Below are positions 1-6,780 of a stretch of 9,219 nucleotides of DNA, in pieces. Position 1 is the first letter of the stretch, and every line of letters begins with the position of its first letter. A model generated the notes under the pieces. The model was not told where the DNA came from and did no database searches. It saw nothing but the letters and a program-made list of their open reading frames with translations. Both the position numbers and the translations under genes were made by a program. The stretch is from Spirochaetaceae bacterium (GTDB lineage Bacteria > Spirochaetota > Spirochaetia > B11-G9), in assembly GCA_030633365.1 (NCBI GenBank), contig DAOVSY010000098.1, positions 1 to 9,219 on the forward strand, written 5' to 3'.

Positions 1-1992
1 CTCTTTTGATTCTTCAATTCCATCCAGAATGTCATAATATAAACTCCATCCCTTTCTATCGTTAGTATATGCCTTCTGCAGAAGATTTTCATTTCCATAG
101 GCAAAGTCAATTGATTTCTGGAGGCGTTCAAAACTCTGAAGCATAAAATCAGCGGCCAACTGATCATCTCCCGCTTCAAACAGATCCACTGCTTTCATAC
201 AGAATCGCAATAGTACAGTAGTTACAGGTATTTTACTGACAAAACATCCTGTAAAGGGGTCGATTGTTTTCTTAATATCAGAAATATTTTCAGTCAAAAT
301 TTCAGTATATCTGGAAAAGTAAAGAGTTCTTATAAAATCCCCTATCATGTTTCCTGCAGATGCAGCTTTCATTGCATCTCCTGCAAAGGCTTCCTTATCA
401 TGTCTCATAATAAGACCATCTTCATGTAGATATGCAAGGCCTGTAGAGTTGGTTCCCAGGACTGACAGCAGGTATGCCTGATCTTCTGCTCTTCCAATAA
501 ATCCCGGAGTAAATGGTCTGTGCTTTCGTAACGATTTTACCAGTATTCCGTTTGTTCCGCCTGTGACATGTATTCTTTGAATACAGGAAGATTCTCCATC
601 AATACCGTTTTCACCATATCTTGTAGTCAGTTCAGATCCTGTAGAAAGACCCATCATAAGTTTACTGTAAAAGAACCGCTCTTCCAGTTTTAGATCTTGT
701 CTATTGTCAAATACAACATCCGGAGTGAATAATCCTTTATGTATATCTTTTTCATTTACCAGAGCACCTGCAATCATACCCAGTTCAATATTATTTCCAG
801 ATGAGTCAATTCCTTCAGCTCCCCAAAGTGGTGTTGTAAAGTGTTCAAATGCACTTTTCCCTGATTGTTCTTTTAGTTCTTTTTCAGGGAATATTTGATC
901 CAGGTCAATCTTAAATGTTGCGATTTTATCTGTATCAACCAGTATATTCCAATATGCTGTTATTGCTTTAAGAAAGGAGTAATGTCGCCCATATTCACCA
1001 TCAACACCAAAAACTGATTTTAGAAGTTTCCCACTATTACTATCAGAATTCCCCAGAAGTAAAGCAGATGGAATAAAAATTTCATCTACAAGTTTTTCTG
1101 TATCCTCCTCTGTAAAGATATAAATATCCAGATGTTCGAAGCTTCCATAGTTTTTAAGTTCTTCTTTGATATACTTTTTTGCTATCTTTTGAAGACCTTT
1201 GTGGGTTACAGAAGCGGAAAGAATACAGGTAAGTTTTTGATCCTGATCCATGTTCCCGTTTTTTTTCTCATACTCTGCAGTTTTATTTAGACCATTTAGG
1301 CCATATATTATTTCATTGGCTTCCGGGGGTGTACCAATAAGTATAGGATGATCATAAAAATAAACCTGTTTTTCTGCTGCCGCCGACCTGATTCCATTTT
1401 TAAGATTGTCAGAATAATCAAGAGAATCTATATCCGTTTTTGAATTTGGCACAGTTATAAGAATATTAGAGGTGAAAATAATCTGTTTCCCTGGGTTTTT
1501 AATGGAATCAGGATTTTTTGATGTTATCCTAACTGTTCTTCTGGCCCTTAATTCTTTGGATCTTTTTTCTTTATTAAGAAATACTCCTTCTGCTTCGGGA
1601 AAAAATACTGACCATAGAGCATCTATTGCCTCAGTCGAAGAAAAATCCTTATGATTTTCTGAATATCTGTTTAGATCTGACAATCTGGTGCTGAAATCAG
1701 TATCAGATTGTGCCTGTTTTTCTAGCTCATTTTCTATTTGGTTCAATCCGTTCATTAGGAATTTTGTAAGTGGGGCATAGCTTCTGTCCTTATTCATTTC
1801 CTGAAGAAAGGCAATAGCTCTATTGTAATCCTGATGATCTTTGCCACAAAGACAGGTAATAAATGCAGAATTTATTGAATGACATATTTCAATCTGTCCC
1901 CTGGCAGTAGTATTAAATCCATCTGTAATCCGCGATCCCTGGATTCCTGAGTTGTTGTTAAAAATTGCACTTATAGTTTTTCCAATATTCAT
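1..1992 (-). CDS. Large protein with GT-A glycosyltransferase-like features, 3' end beyond window
   Basis: Reading the minus strand from ATG at 1992-1990 gives 664 codons with no stop down to position 1, so the C-terminus lies outside the window. The start is preceded by a good ribosome site (AAAGGTGG) and a candidate promoter. No signal peptide or membrane segment is visible, so the protein is probably cytoplasmic. Residues 1-200 are helical and unfamiliar. Around 208-235 is a stretch including DHPILIGTPPEANE. From about 254 the pattern resembles a nucleotide-sugar transferase: GRHYSFLKA (335-343), a D-x-D in KIDLDQ (363/365), an acidic pair in RAEDQAYL (E503/D504), and HEDGLIMRHDKE (523-534), which could supply a metal-binding histidine. 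The order D-x-D, acidic pair, His fits GT-A enzymes, but I do not recognise the family, the donor or the acceptor. Divergence from a GntR-MBL-glycerate kinase row suggests a metabolic link. The reading frame is certain; the function is tentative. Confidence 0.85.
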   Translation of the reverse strand, partial: MNIGKTISAIFNNNSGIQGSRITDGFNTTARGQIEICHSINSAFITCLCGKDHQDYNRAIAFLQEMNKDRSYAPLTKFLMNGLNQIENELEKQAQSDTDFSTRLSDLNRYSENHKDFSSTEAIDALWSVFFPEAEGVFLNKEKRSKELRARRTVRITSKNPDSIKNPGKQIIFTSNILITVPNSKTDIDSLDYSDNLKNGIRSAAAEKQVYFYDHPILIGTPPEANEIIYGLNGLNKTAEYEKKNGNMDQDQKLTCILSASVTHKGLQKIAKKYIKEELKNYGSFEHLDIYIFTEEDTEKLVDEIFIPSALLLGNSDSNSGKLLKSVFGVDGEYGRHYSFLKAITAYWNILVDTDKIATFKIDLDQIFPEKELKEQSGKSAFEHFTTPLWGAEGIDSSGNNIELGMIAGALVNEKDIHKGLFTPDVVFDNRQDLKLEERFFYSKLMMGLSTGSELTTRYGENGIDGESSCIQRIHVTGGTNGILVKSLRKHRPFTPGFIGRAEDQAYLLSVLGTNSTGLAYLHEDGLIMRHDKEAFAGDAMKAASAGNMIGDFIRTLYFSRYTEILTENISDIKKTIDPFTGCFVSKIPVTTVLLRFCMKAVDLFEAGDDQLAADFMLQSFERLQKSIDFAYGNENLLQKAYTNDRKGWSLYYDILDGIEESKE

Positions 1993-2014
1993 TTATTCCA
2001 CCTTTATAATTATG

Positions 2015-2042
2015 ATTATAATCTTCATCTTGTTAAATTCAA
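2015..2042 (-). promoter_or_regulatory. Candidate promoter for the GT-like gene
   Basis: On the minus strand, TTGAAT (2042-2037) is followed after 16 bp by a perfect TATAAT (2020-2015). Transcription would start near 2008 and give a short leader of about 16 nt that still includes the AAAGGTGG ribosome site. It is a good sigma-70 type match, found by eye only. Confidence 0.5.
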
Positions 2043-2075
2043 GTTAAATAATTTTGAGAGGAGTACAAAATTGGG

Positions 2076-2091
2076 TATTTTTTCAAAAATA
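2076..2091. repeat. A/T-rich palindrome upstream of the gntR -35 box
   Basis: TATTTTT (2076-2082) and AAAAATA (2085-2091) form a perfect 7-bp inverted repeat with a 2-bp centre. It ends 4 bp upstream of the gntR -35 box, where an UP element that contacts RNA polymerase alpha would lie. The low complexity makes a chance palindrome possible. Confidence 0.4.
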
Positions 2092-2095
2092 TAAC

Positions 2096-2124
2096 TTGAC
2101 ACCCGTGGTGTCAGGTTTTACAAT
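2096..2124 (+). promoter_or_regulatory. Strong sigma-70 promoter of gntR
   Basis: TTGACA (2096-2101) is a perfect -35 box and TACAAT (2119-2124) a near-perfect -10 box, separated by the ideal 17 bp. Transcription should begin near 2131, giving a leader of about 40 nt before the gntR ATG. Inverted repeats cover both the -35 box and the predicted start site. Confidence 0.8.
2097..2113. promoter_or_regulatory. Perfect inverted repeat over the -35 box (candidate operator)
   Basis: TGACACC (2097-2103), three bases, then GGTGTCA (2107-2113) is a perfect 7-3-7 inverted repeat. It shares five bases with the -35 box of gntR and extends into the spacer, so a bound dimer would block RNA polymerase. The arms contain GACA/TGTC, the same core as the repeat further downstream. 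Confidence 0.6.
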
Positions 2125-2126
2125 TC

Positions 2127-2158
2127 AACTTGTCTGATAAGTAGACAACAGACAAGTT
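2127..2158. promoter_or_regulatory. Second inverted repeat over the gntR start site (candidate operator)
   Basis: AACTTGTCTG (2127-2136) and CAGACAAGTT (2149-2158) are perfect 10-bp arms with a 12-bp spacer. The element begins 2 bp after the -10 box and ends just before the gntR ribosome site. Inside it lies another symmetric pair, TTGTCT (2130-2135) and AGACAA (2143-2148), and AGACAA recurs at 2150-2155, so three half-sites are present. TTGT/ACAA-containing half-sites are common for FadR-type GntR proteins. Self-repression by the downstream regulator is inferred. Confidence 0.65.
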
Positions 2159-2170
2159 AGGGGAACATAT

Positions 2171-2872
2171 ATGGAATCATTAAAAAAAGTCAGACTATCT
2201 GATCAGGTAATAGATGAACTGAAACGGATGATTTCTGAAGAAGGATTTAAGCCAGGAGATAAATTCTATTCAGAAAATGATCTTACAAAAAAACTTCAGG
2301 TAAGCCGGTCTTCCATCAGGGAGGCTGTTCGTATTCTGGAAGTCACAGGCTTTGTTAATGTTAAACATGGTAAAGGGATATTTATATCTGATTCTATTGG
2401 GGAGGGTTTTGGCGCTTTTACTGATTGGATGAAGAATCATGAACCATCCCTTATAGAGCACTTTGAAGTTCGTTTAATTATTGATCCAAAAGCTGCGGCT
2501 TATGCGGCACTTAATGCAGAAGAAGCAGATATAAAAAAAATGGAAGAAGCCTGTGAAGAGTTTATTCGTAATTTCAAGGTGGGAAATACCACCGGTCTGA
2601 TAGAAGCTGATGAATATTTTCATAGAATTCTCGCAAAATCAACAAAAAATAGAACCCTCTATTTAATTATGAAAACTATGACAGAGTCTCTTTCTGAAGG
2701 ATGGATCTCTAGTCTGCATATCCCTGGTCGGATAAAAAAAACGATTGTAGAGCATGGAAGAGTTCTTCAGGCAATAAAATCCGGTGATTCGGAGGCAGCC
2801 GAAAAGGCGATGGTACACCACATTCAGAATGCTCTGAATGATATAACAGAATCGATAAAAGGTTCTCTGTAG
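2171..2872 (+). CDS. GntR-family transcriptional regulator, FadR subfamily (FCD domain)
   Basis: A 233-residue DNA-binding regulator of the usual FadR-subfamily length. The N-terminal winged helix-turn-helix spans about residues 8-75, with the recognisable blocks FKPGDKFYSENDL and VSRSSIREA followed by the wing HGKGIFI. The C-terminal helical FCD effector domain spans about 95-225. It carries the metal-binding set known from many FCD proteins: D147-x3-H151 (DEYFH), H195 in VEHGRV and H216 or H217 in MVHHI. Such domains bind small organic acids or sugar acids, often through a bound metal. The start is fixed by AGGGGA six bases before the ATG. It heads a row with the MBL hydrolase 20 bp downstream and probably represses its own promoter through the repeats at 2097-2158. 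The effector is unknown; glycerate or a related acid is a guess from context. Confidence 0.92.
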   Translation: MESLKKVRLSDQVIDELKRMISEEGFKPGDKFYSENDLTKKLQVSRSSIREAVRILEVTGFVNVKHGKGIFISDSIGEGFGAFTDWMKNHEPSLIEHFEVRLIIDPKAAAYAALNAEEADIKKMEEACEEFIRNFKVGNTTGLIEADEYFHRILAKSTKNRTLYLIMKTMTESLSEGWISSLHIPGRIKKTIVEHGRVLQAIKSGDSEAAEKAMVHHIQNALNDITESIKGSL

Positions 2873-2892
2873 AAGTTTGAACTGGAGGAAGA

Positions 2893-3723
2893 ATGGGTTT
2901 AAGAATAACTACACTAATTGAAAATACAAAGGGTGAACATCTAGCTCTTAAAAGTGAGCATGGAATATCTTTTTTTATTGAAAAAGATGGACACAAGTTA
3001 CTTTTTGATACTGGTCAGTCAGGAACTTTTCTTGAGAATGCTGAACAACTTCAGACAGACCTTTCTAATCTTGAGTATGTAGTTATCAGTCATGGCCACT
3101 ACGATCATTCAGGTGGGTTTAGAGCATTAACCGGAATAGCAAAAAAGTTTGAACTAATTGTTGGAGATGGTTTTTTTAACAACAAATACGGATATCGTAA
3201 TAATTCCTATGAGTTTCTTGGGAATAATTTCAAGGAGGATTTTCTAAAAGAAAATAAAATATCTTACAGATTGGTAAATAAAGATATTACTGAAATTCTT
3301 CCTGGAATTTATGTAATTACCAATTTCTCCAGGGTTCATAATGATGAGGTAATTAATCCAAGATTCAAACTTCTTAAAGATGGGGTTTATAAGGATGATC
3401 CCTTTAATGATGAGGTGCTTGTAGCGGTAGATACACCTGAAGGTCTGGTTGTTCTTCTGGGTTGTTCTCATCCCGGAATGAAAAATATGCTGGATGCAGC
3501 TGGAAACCTGCCTGGAAAATCGATTTATGCTGTACTTGGAGGAACTCATCTGATAGAGGCAAGTGATAACAGTATGGATATTTCCATGGATTACCTTAAT
3601 AACAGTGAGATGAAAGTTATAGGTATTTCTCACTGTACAGGACAGAAGGCAATATCAAATTTAAGTATCTCTAATGATAGATACTGTCATAACAGGACAG
3701 GAAGCTCTCTCATTATAGAGTAG
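2893..3723 (+). CDS. MBL-fold metal-dependent hydrolase (COG1237-like)
   Basis: A 276-residue cytoplasmic metallo-beta-lactamase-fold protein. The metal motif H-x-H-x-D-H is clear in SHGHYDHSGG (H67, H69, D71, H72). Further expected ligands are H193 in GCSHPG, H219 in GGTHL and H247 in SHCTG. The GCSH, GGTH and SHCTG blocks match the family annotated as COG1237 / 7,8-dihydropterin-6-methyl-4-(beta-D-ribofuranosyl)-aminobenzene-phosphate synthase-like proteins. That name derives from an archaeal methanopterin enzyme and is unlikely to describe the bacterial substrate. The ATG follows GGAGG (2884-2888) and lies 20 bp after gntR, so the two are almost certainly cotranscribed. Context suggests hydrolysis of an ester, lactone or phosphoester related to glycerate metabolism, but no substrate can be read from the sequence. 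Confidence 0.9.
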   Translation: MGLRITTLIENTKGEHLALKSEHGISFFIEKDGHKLLFDTGQSGTFLENAEQLQTDLSNLEYVVISHGHYDHSGGFRALTGIAKKFELIVGDGFFNNKYGYRNNSYEFLGNNFKEDFLKENKISYRLVNKDITEILPGIYVITNFSRVHNDEVINPRFKLLKDGVYKDDPFNDEVLVAVDTPEGLVVLLGCSHPGMKNMLDAAGNLPGKSIYAVLGGTHLIEASDNSMDISMDYLNNSEMKVIGISHCTGQKAISNLSISNDRYCHNRTGSSLIIE

Positions 3724-3837
3724 CTTTTATGGTAATAATGTTTACTCTTATTCTTTGTATAATTTCTCCGGAAATAATAACCTGGCTGCCTGAGAAGGTA
3801 ATTGTCCTACACATTAATAAAGAATTATTGCATAATT

Positions 3838-3875
3838 AAAACCGGACAGGATATTCTCTCCGGTTTTGCTTTTTT
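3838..3875 (+). terminator. Intrinsic terminator or attenuator in front of the glycerate kinase
   Basis: AAAACCGGA (3838-3846) and TCCGGTTTT (3859-3867) form a perfect 9-bp stem with a 12-nt loop, followed by GC and six T residues (3870-3875). It can end the gntR-MBL transcript. The kinase ribosome site begins right after the T-run, so readthrough or regulated antitermination would be needed for cotranscription of the kinase, unless the kinase has its own promoter in the leader. Confidence 0.75.
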
Positions 3876-3880
3876 GGAGG
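3876..3880 (+). promoter_or_regulatory. Ribosome binding site that fixes the kinase start
   Basis: GGAGG lies five bases before ATG 3886. It supports that start over an in-frame TTG at 3802, which would add 28 residues encoded across the terminator hairpin and unlike the family. Confidence 0.8.
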
Positions 3881-3885
3881 CAGGT

Positions 3886-5022
3886 ATGAAAATATTGATT
3901 GCACCCGATTCATTTAAAGGATCTGCTACTAGTCGGATGGCTGCAGAAGCAATAGGAAAAGGTGTTCATTTGGTATTTCCAGATGCTGAGTTAATTGAAA
4001 TCCCTGTTGCAGATGGTGGTGAGGGTACAGTAGAAGCACTTACAGATAGTCTGAAAGGAAAGGTTGTTACTAAAAGAGTTAGAGGTCCTCTTGGTGATAC
4101 TGTGGATGCAAAGTATGGAATATTGCCTGGAGATATTGCTGTAATAGAAATGGCTTCCGCATCGGGATTACCTCTTGTCCCCGAAAATAAGCGAAATCCA
4201 TTACTAACCTCCACATTTGGAACAGGTCAGCTTATTTTGGATGCCATAGAGAAGGGATGCAGTGAAATAATTCTTGGTATTGGTGGAAGTGCCACAAATG
4301 ATGGTGGTACAGGAATGGCCAGAGCTCTTGGGTTTAGTTTTTTAGACTCTTTTGGAAATGAACTTCCTGAAGGGGGAGGATCACTAAAAGATCTTGCAGA
4401 TATTGATGATTCCAAAATGGATGAAAGAATTTTGGAAACAAAAATTTTAGTTGCATGTGATGTTACAAATCCTCTAATTGGTCCTAAGGGAGCCAGTTTT
4501 ATCTACGGAGCACAAAAAGGTGCTTCTCCATCTGATATAAAGCTTCTGGATACAGCTCTGGGAAAACTTGCAAAGATTATAAACAGTAAATACTGCAGGG
4601 CAAATGAAAATATACCAGGAGCAGGTGCAGCCGGAGGCCTGGGATATGGCCTAATGGAATTTTGTGGTGGAGAACTTAAGTCTGGAATTGAAATTGTTCT
4701 TGATCTTATTAAATTTGATGATTTTTTAGATGGTGCTGATCTTGTTATTAGCGGAGAAGGGCGCATTGATGGACAGTCTGTTTATGGAAAAGTTCCTGTT
4801 GGAATTGCCGGCAGAGCTAAAAAGAAAAATATACCGGTTCTGGTTGTTGTTGGAGATATAGGGCCTGAAGTAGAAGCTGTTTATAACCACGGTATTGATG
4901 CTGTTATGAGCTCTGTTAATAAGGCTATGAGTCTGGAAGAAGCTATGTCCAGGGTTTACGAACTTTTAATTGACAGTTCCTCCAGGGCACTGAGAATGAT
5001 AAAAATAGGAATGGAATTATAG
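3886..5022 (+). CDS. garK: Glycerate 2-kinase (GarK/GlxK family)
   Basis: This 378-residue enzyme is expected to phosphorylate D-glycerate with ATP to 2-phosphoglycerate, which enters lower glycolysis. Family blocks are present in order: the N-terminal KILIAPDSFKGS (2-13), VADGGEGTVEAL (41-52), GIGGSATNDGGTGMARALG (131-149), CDVTNPLIGPKGA (191-203), PGAGAAGGLGYG (244-255) and SGEGRIDGQSVYGK (289-302). Length and domain content match the usual 370-385 residues, with nothing missing. The start is ATG 3886, preceded by GGAGG; the MKILIAPDSFKG beginning is typical of the family. It lies downstream of gntR and the MBL gene but behind a terminator hairpin, so its expression may be partly independent. 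Its 3' end faces the adenylate cyclase gene across 13 bp. The symbol refers to the family; the pathway in this organism is inferred. Confidence 0.95.
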   Translation: MKILIAPDSFKGSATSRMAAEAIGKGVHLVFPDAELIEIPVADGGEGTVEALTDSLKGKVVTKRVRGPLGDTVDAKYGILPGDIAVIEMASASGLPLVPENKRNPLLTSTFGTGQLILDAIEKGCSEIILGIGGSATNDGGTGMARALGFSFLDSFGNELPEGGGSLKDLADIDDSKMDERILETKILVACDVTNPLIGPKGASFIYGAQKGASPSDIKLLDTALGKLAKIINSKYCRANENIPGAGAAGGLGYGLMEFCGGELKSGIEIVLDLIKFDDFLDGADLVISGEGRIDGQSVYGKVPVGIAGRAKKKNIPVLVVVGDIGPEVEAVYNHGIDAVMSSVNKAMSLEEAMSRVYELLIDSSSRALRMIKIGMEL

Positions 5023-5037
5023 ACAGTTCCAGTTTTT
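5012..5037. terminator. Weak, possibly bidirectional terminator at the kinase/cyclase junction
   Basis: TGGAA (5012-5016) and TTCCA (5027-5031) can form a 5-bp stem around the kinase stop codon, followed by GTTTTT (5032-5037) on the plus strand. On the minus strand the hairpin is followed by TTCCTATTTTT. The stem is short and weak, but it is the only hairpin-plus-T-run I see between the two convergent genes. Confidence 0.3.
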
Positions 5038-6694
5038 ACTTTCTGTTAAGTACTGTGTCTCCAGTCCAATTTTTATCTGGTGGATTTAAGATATACTTAT
5101 CGCATCTATCAAGAAATAATTTTGATGAATGATCTTCCGGAAGTAGTTTATGTGCTATTTGAAAAAAGGTCATTGCTGTTCGGAAATCTTTTTGATAGTA
5201 ATATTCAATACCTGCTTCATGAGCTTCCCAGGCTTCTTTTTTTGCCGAAGTTAGTTTTCTGCAGACGGAGTATACTTTTACTCCCATAGTTTTTCCCTGT
5301 ACAATAACTCTATCAACCATCCTGCAGGGAAGATCTTTTGATACCTTTTTATATAATGATTCTGATATTAGTATAGGTTCTTTATATAATTTTGTCAGTC
5401 CTTCCATCCTGGACGCAAGATTTACACTATCTCCAATTATGGTATAGTCCATCTTTTTTTCTGAACCAATATTACCAATTGTAACAACGCCATAATTGAT
5501 ACCTATGCCTATTTTAAATTCTTCTCTTCCCTGTTTTTTTTGCCAGGTATTAAAATCTTCAAGTTTATCTATCATATCTAAACCTGCCAGTACAGATTGA
5601 AGTGCATCGTCTTCATGATGAACCGGAGCACCAAAGAAAGCCATAATTGCATCACCTATATATTTGTCTACAATACCATTATGCTCTGTAATTACATCCA
5701 CCATGGATTCAAAGTATTTATTTAAGGATTCTACAAGTACATCCGGTTCCATGCCTTCAGAAATTGTTGTAAAGCCTCTGATATCAGAGAACAGTATTGA
5801 AAGCACTCTGTTTTCTCCTACCAGCATAGACTCTGGATCTGTAAAAAACTTATCAATAACATCCTTGGGTACATATTTCTGAAAAATATTACGTATTTTT
5901 TTCTCTTTATGCTCAGAGACCACCGCCTGTAAAGCATACCGTTTCATTTGGGTATAGGCTTTTTCAAGTTCGCCTGTCATTATATTGAAAAAATGTCCAA
6001 GCTTGCCAGTTTCATCTTTGTATTGGAGAGTAACTTTTGTAGACAAATCATTTGTAGTTATTATATTTTTTATTGCTTCTACGATGTTTTCCAGAGGTTT
6101 TGTAAGATAACTGGAGAAACCAATTAAAAGTATAATAGCAATTATTAAAGATACTATAAATATAATTCCAGTTCGAATAAATAATTGGGTAATAGATCCA
6201 TAAAATGTATCTTTTTCTACAGCTACAAGGATAAACCAGTTGAAGGGTTCAAAAGAAGAAGTTTCAGCTATTAGCTCAAGGCTATTAATACTAATATCCT
6301 GCCATCCATTTGATTTTGTTTTAATAAGTTGTTTAAAAAATTCTTTGTCTTTTTCCTGTAATACAAGTTCCGAGCTTTGCATTACAAGATTTCCAGAGTT
6401 GTCTACTGCAAAAATATGTTCGGAATCGTTTTTTATAAGAGATTTCGCAAATCCCTCTACAGCAGATTTAGATATTTCGACAAATTCTTCATTTTTATCC
6501 ATATCATTGGAAACCAGTAGTTCCCATTGGTTTTCTATATAATTATTTAATACTTCTGTTTTAAATGTAAGAAATTCTGTTGCTACTACTGTTATTCCGT
6601 TTCTTGCGGACAGCCCTGCAACAATTAGTGTTAATATTAGGGGTGTAATAATTAGAGGCAGTGTTATGAGGATTATTTTTGATCGTATGTTCAT
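5036..6694 (-). CDS. Membrane-bound class III adenylate cyclase with HAMP and TPR-like tail
   Basis: A 552-residue sensor enzyme expected to make cAMP from ATP. A membrane segment at about 8-28 and another at 172-195 enclose an extracytoplasmic sensor of about 140 residues, in the size range of dCache/CHASE-type sensors. A HAMP linker follows (about 196-250), then a helical signalling stretch and the catalytic domain (about 295-478). Catalytic residues are present: metal aspartates D304 (FSDIRG) and D348 (YIGDAIM), and N425 and R429 in GDSVNLASRME. K344 (DKYIGD) and D416 (MDYT) form the pair that selects adenine over guanine. After the catalytic domain, 488-531 resembles one TPR unit (AHEAGIEYYYQKDF, then a helix and LLPEDHS). 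The ATG is the first in frame after a stop, and the upstream sequence lacks a clear Shine-Dalgarno site. The signal sensed is unknown. Confidence 0.93.
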   Translation of the reverse strand: MNIRSKIILITLPLIITPLILTLIVAGLSARNGITVVATEFLTFKTEVLNNYIENQWELLVSNDMDKNEEFVEISKSAVEGFAKSLIKNDSEHIFAVDNSGNLVMQSSELVLQEKDKEFFKQLIKTKSNGWQDISINSLELIAETSSFEPFNWFILVAVEKDTFYGSITQLFIRTGIIFIVSLIIAIILLIGFSSYLTKPLENIVEAIKNIITTNDLSTKVTLQYKDETGKLGHFFNIMTGELEKAYTQMKRYALQAVVSEHKEKKIRNIFQKYVPKDVIDKFFTDPESMLVGENRVLSILFSDIRGFTTISEGMEPDVLVESLNKYFESMVDVITEHNGIVDKYIGDAIMAFFGAPVHHEDDALQSVLAGLDMIDKLEDFNTWQKKQGREEFKIGIGINYGVVTIGNIGSEKKMDYTIIGDSVNLASRMEGLTKLYKEPILISESLYKKVSKDLPCRMVDRVIVQGKTMGVKVYSVCRKLTSAKKEAWEAHEAGIEYYYQKDFRTAMTFFQIAHKLLPEDHSSKLFLDRCDKYILNPPDKNWTGDTVLNRK

Positions 6695-6780
6695 CTTTGT
6701 TTATTATCGCTATATTTAGTGGTAATCTTAACCGATACTCGTTAAAGAATACAACTAATTAAATATGGCAGGTAAATAGT
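6695..6780. promoter_or_regulatory. Divergent promoter region between cyclase and coiled-coil protein genes
   Basis: These 86 bp must hold the start signals of both divergent genes. For the cyclase, the minus strand offers TTGTAT (6754-6749), 18 bp, TAAGAT (6730-6725). For the rightward gene, TTAACC (6728-6733), 16 bp, TACAAC (6750-6755) is possible. Both are weak matches and overlap, so the two genes may compete for RNA polymerase. No clear operator repeat is visible. Confidence 0.3.
6767..6772 (+). promoter_or_regulatory. Ribosome binding site supporting a TTG start
   Basis: GGCAGG lies eight bases before TTG 6781. An in-frame TAA at 6760-6762 excludes a start further upstream, and the next in-frame ATG falls inside the membrane segment, so TTG is the best start for the downstream gene. 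Confidence 0.55.

Larger units (their letters stand above)
1993..2170. promoter_or_regulatory. Divergent control region between the GT-like gene and gntR
   Basis: This 178-bp gap serves two divergent genes. It contains, from left to right, the minus-strand ribosome site and promoter, an A/T-rich palindrome, the plus-strand promoter and two inverted repeats suited to a dimeric repressor. Five TGTC/GACA cores fall within 2098-2154 (2098-2101, 2109-2112, 2131-2134, 2144-2147, 2151-2154). The adjacent GntR regulator is the obvious candidate to bind here. Confidence 0.75.
3724..3885 (+). other. Leader region ahead of the glycerate kinase
   Basis: This 162-nt gap follows the MBL stop codon and precedes the kinase ATG. 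It contains a TATAAT at 3758-3763 without a convincing -35 box, and an intrinsic terminator at its end (3838-3875). TCTCCGG occurs both at 3765-3771 and in the terminator 3' arm (3857-3863). TTGTCC at 3802-3807 could pair with GGACA at 3844-3848 in the terminator. These give possible alternative folds, but each is only 5-7 bp. I do not recognise a known riboswitch or T-box. Confidence 0.5.

Noticed and set aside
704..1654. Two short plus-strand frames (704-898 and 1472-1654)
   Set aside because: They lie opposite the long minus-strand frame, have no ribosome sites of note and encode low-complexity Ser/Phe/Leu-rich peptides.
3758..3763. TATAAT as a kinase promoter
   Set aside because: No acceptable -35 box lies 15-19 bp upstream and there is no extended -10 TGn, so it is mentioned only as part of the leader.
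3802..3885. A 28-residue N-terminal extension of the glycerate kinase from a TTG start
   Set aside because: It would be encoded across the terminator hairpin, lacks a ribosome site and does not resemble the family, whereas ATG 3886 has GGAGG and the typical N-terminus.
4969..5032. Direct repeat GACAGTTCC at the 3' end of the kinase gene
   Set aside because: Only two short copies, one inside coding sequence, with no mobile-element or attachment-site context.
6765..6779. Four-codon mini-frame ATG GCA GGT AAA TAG just before the TTG start
   Set aside because: It could be a leader peptide, but it has no ribosome site of its own and such short frames are common by chance.
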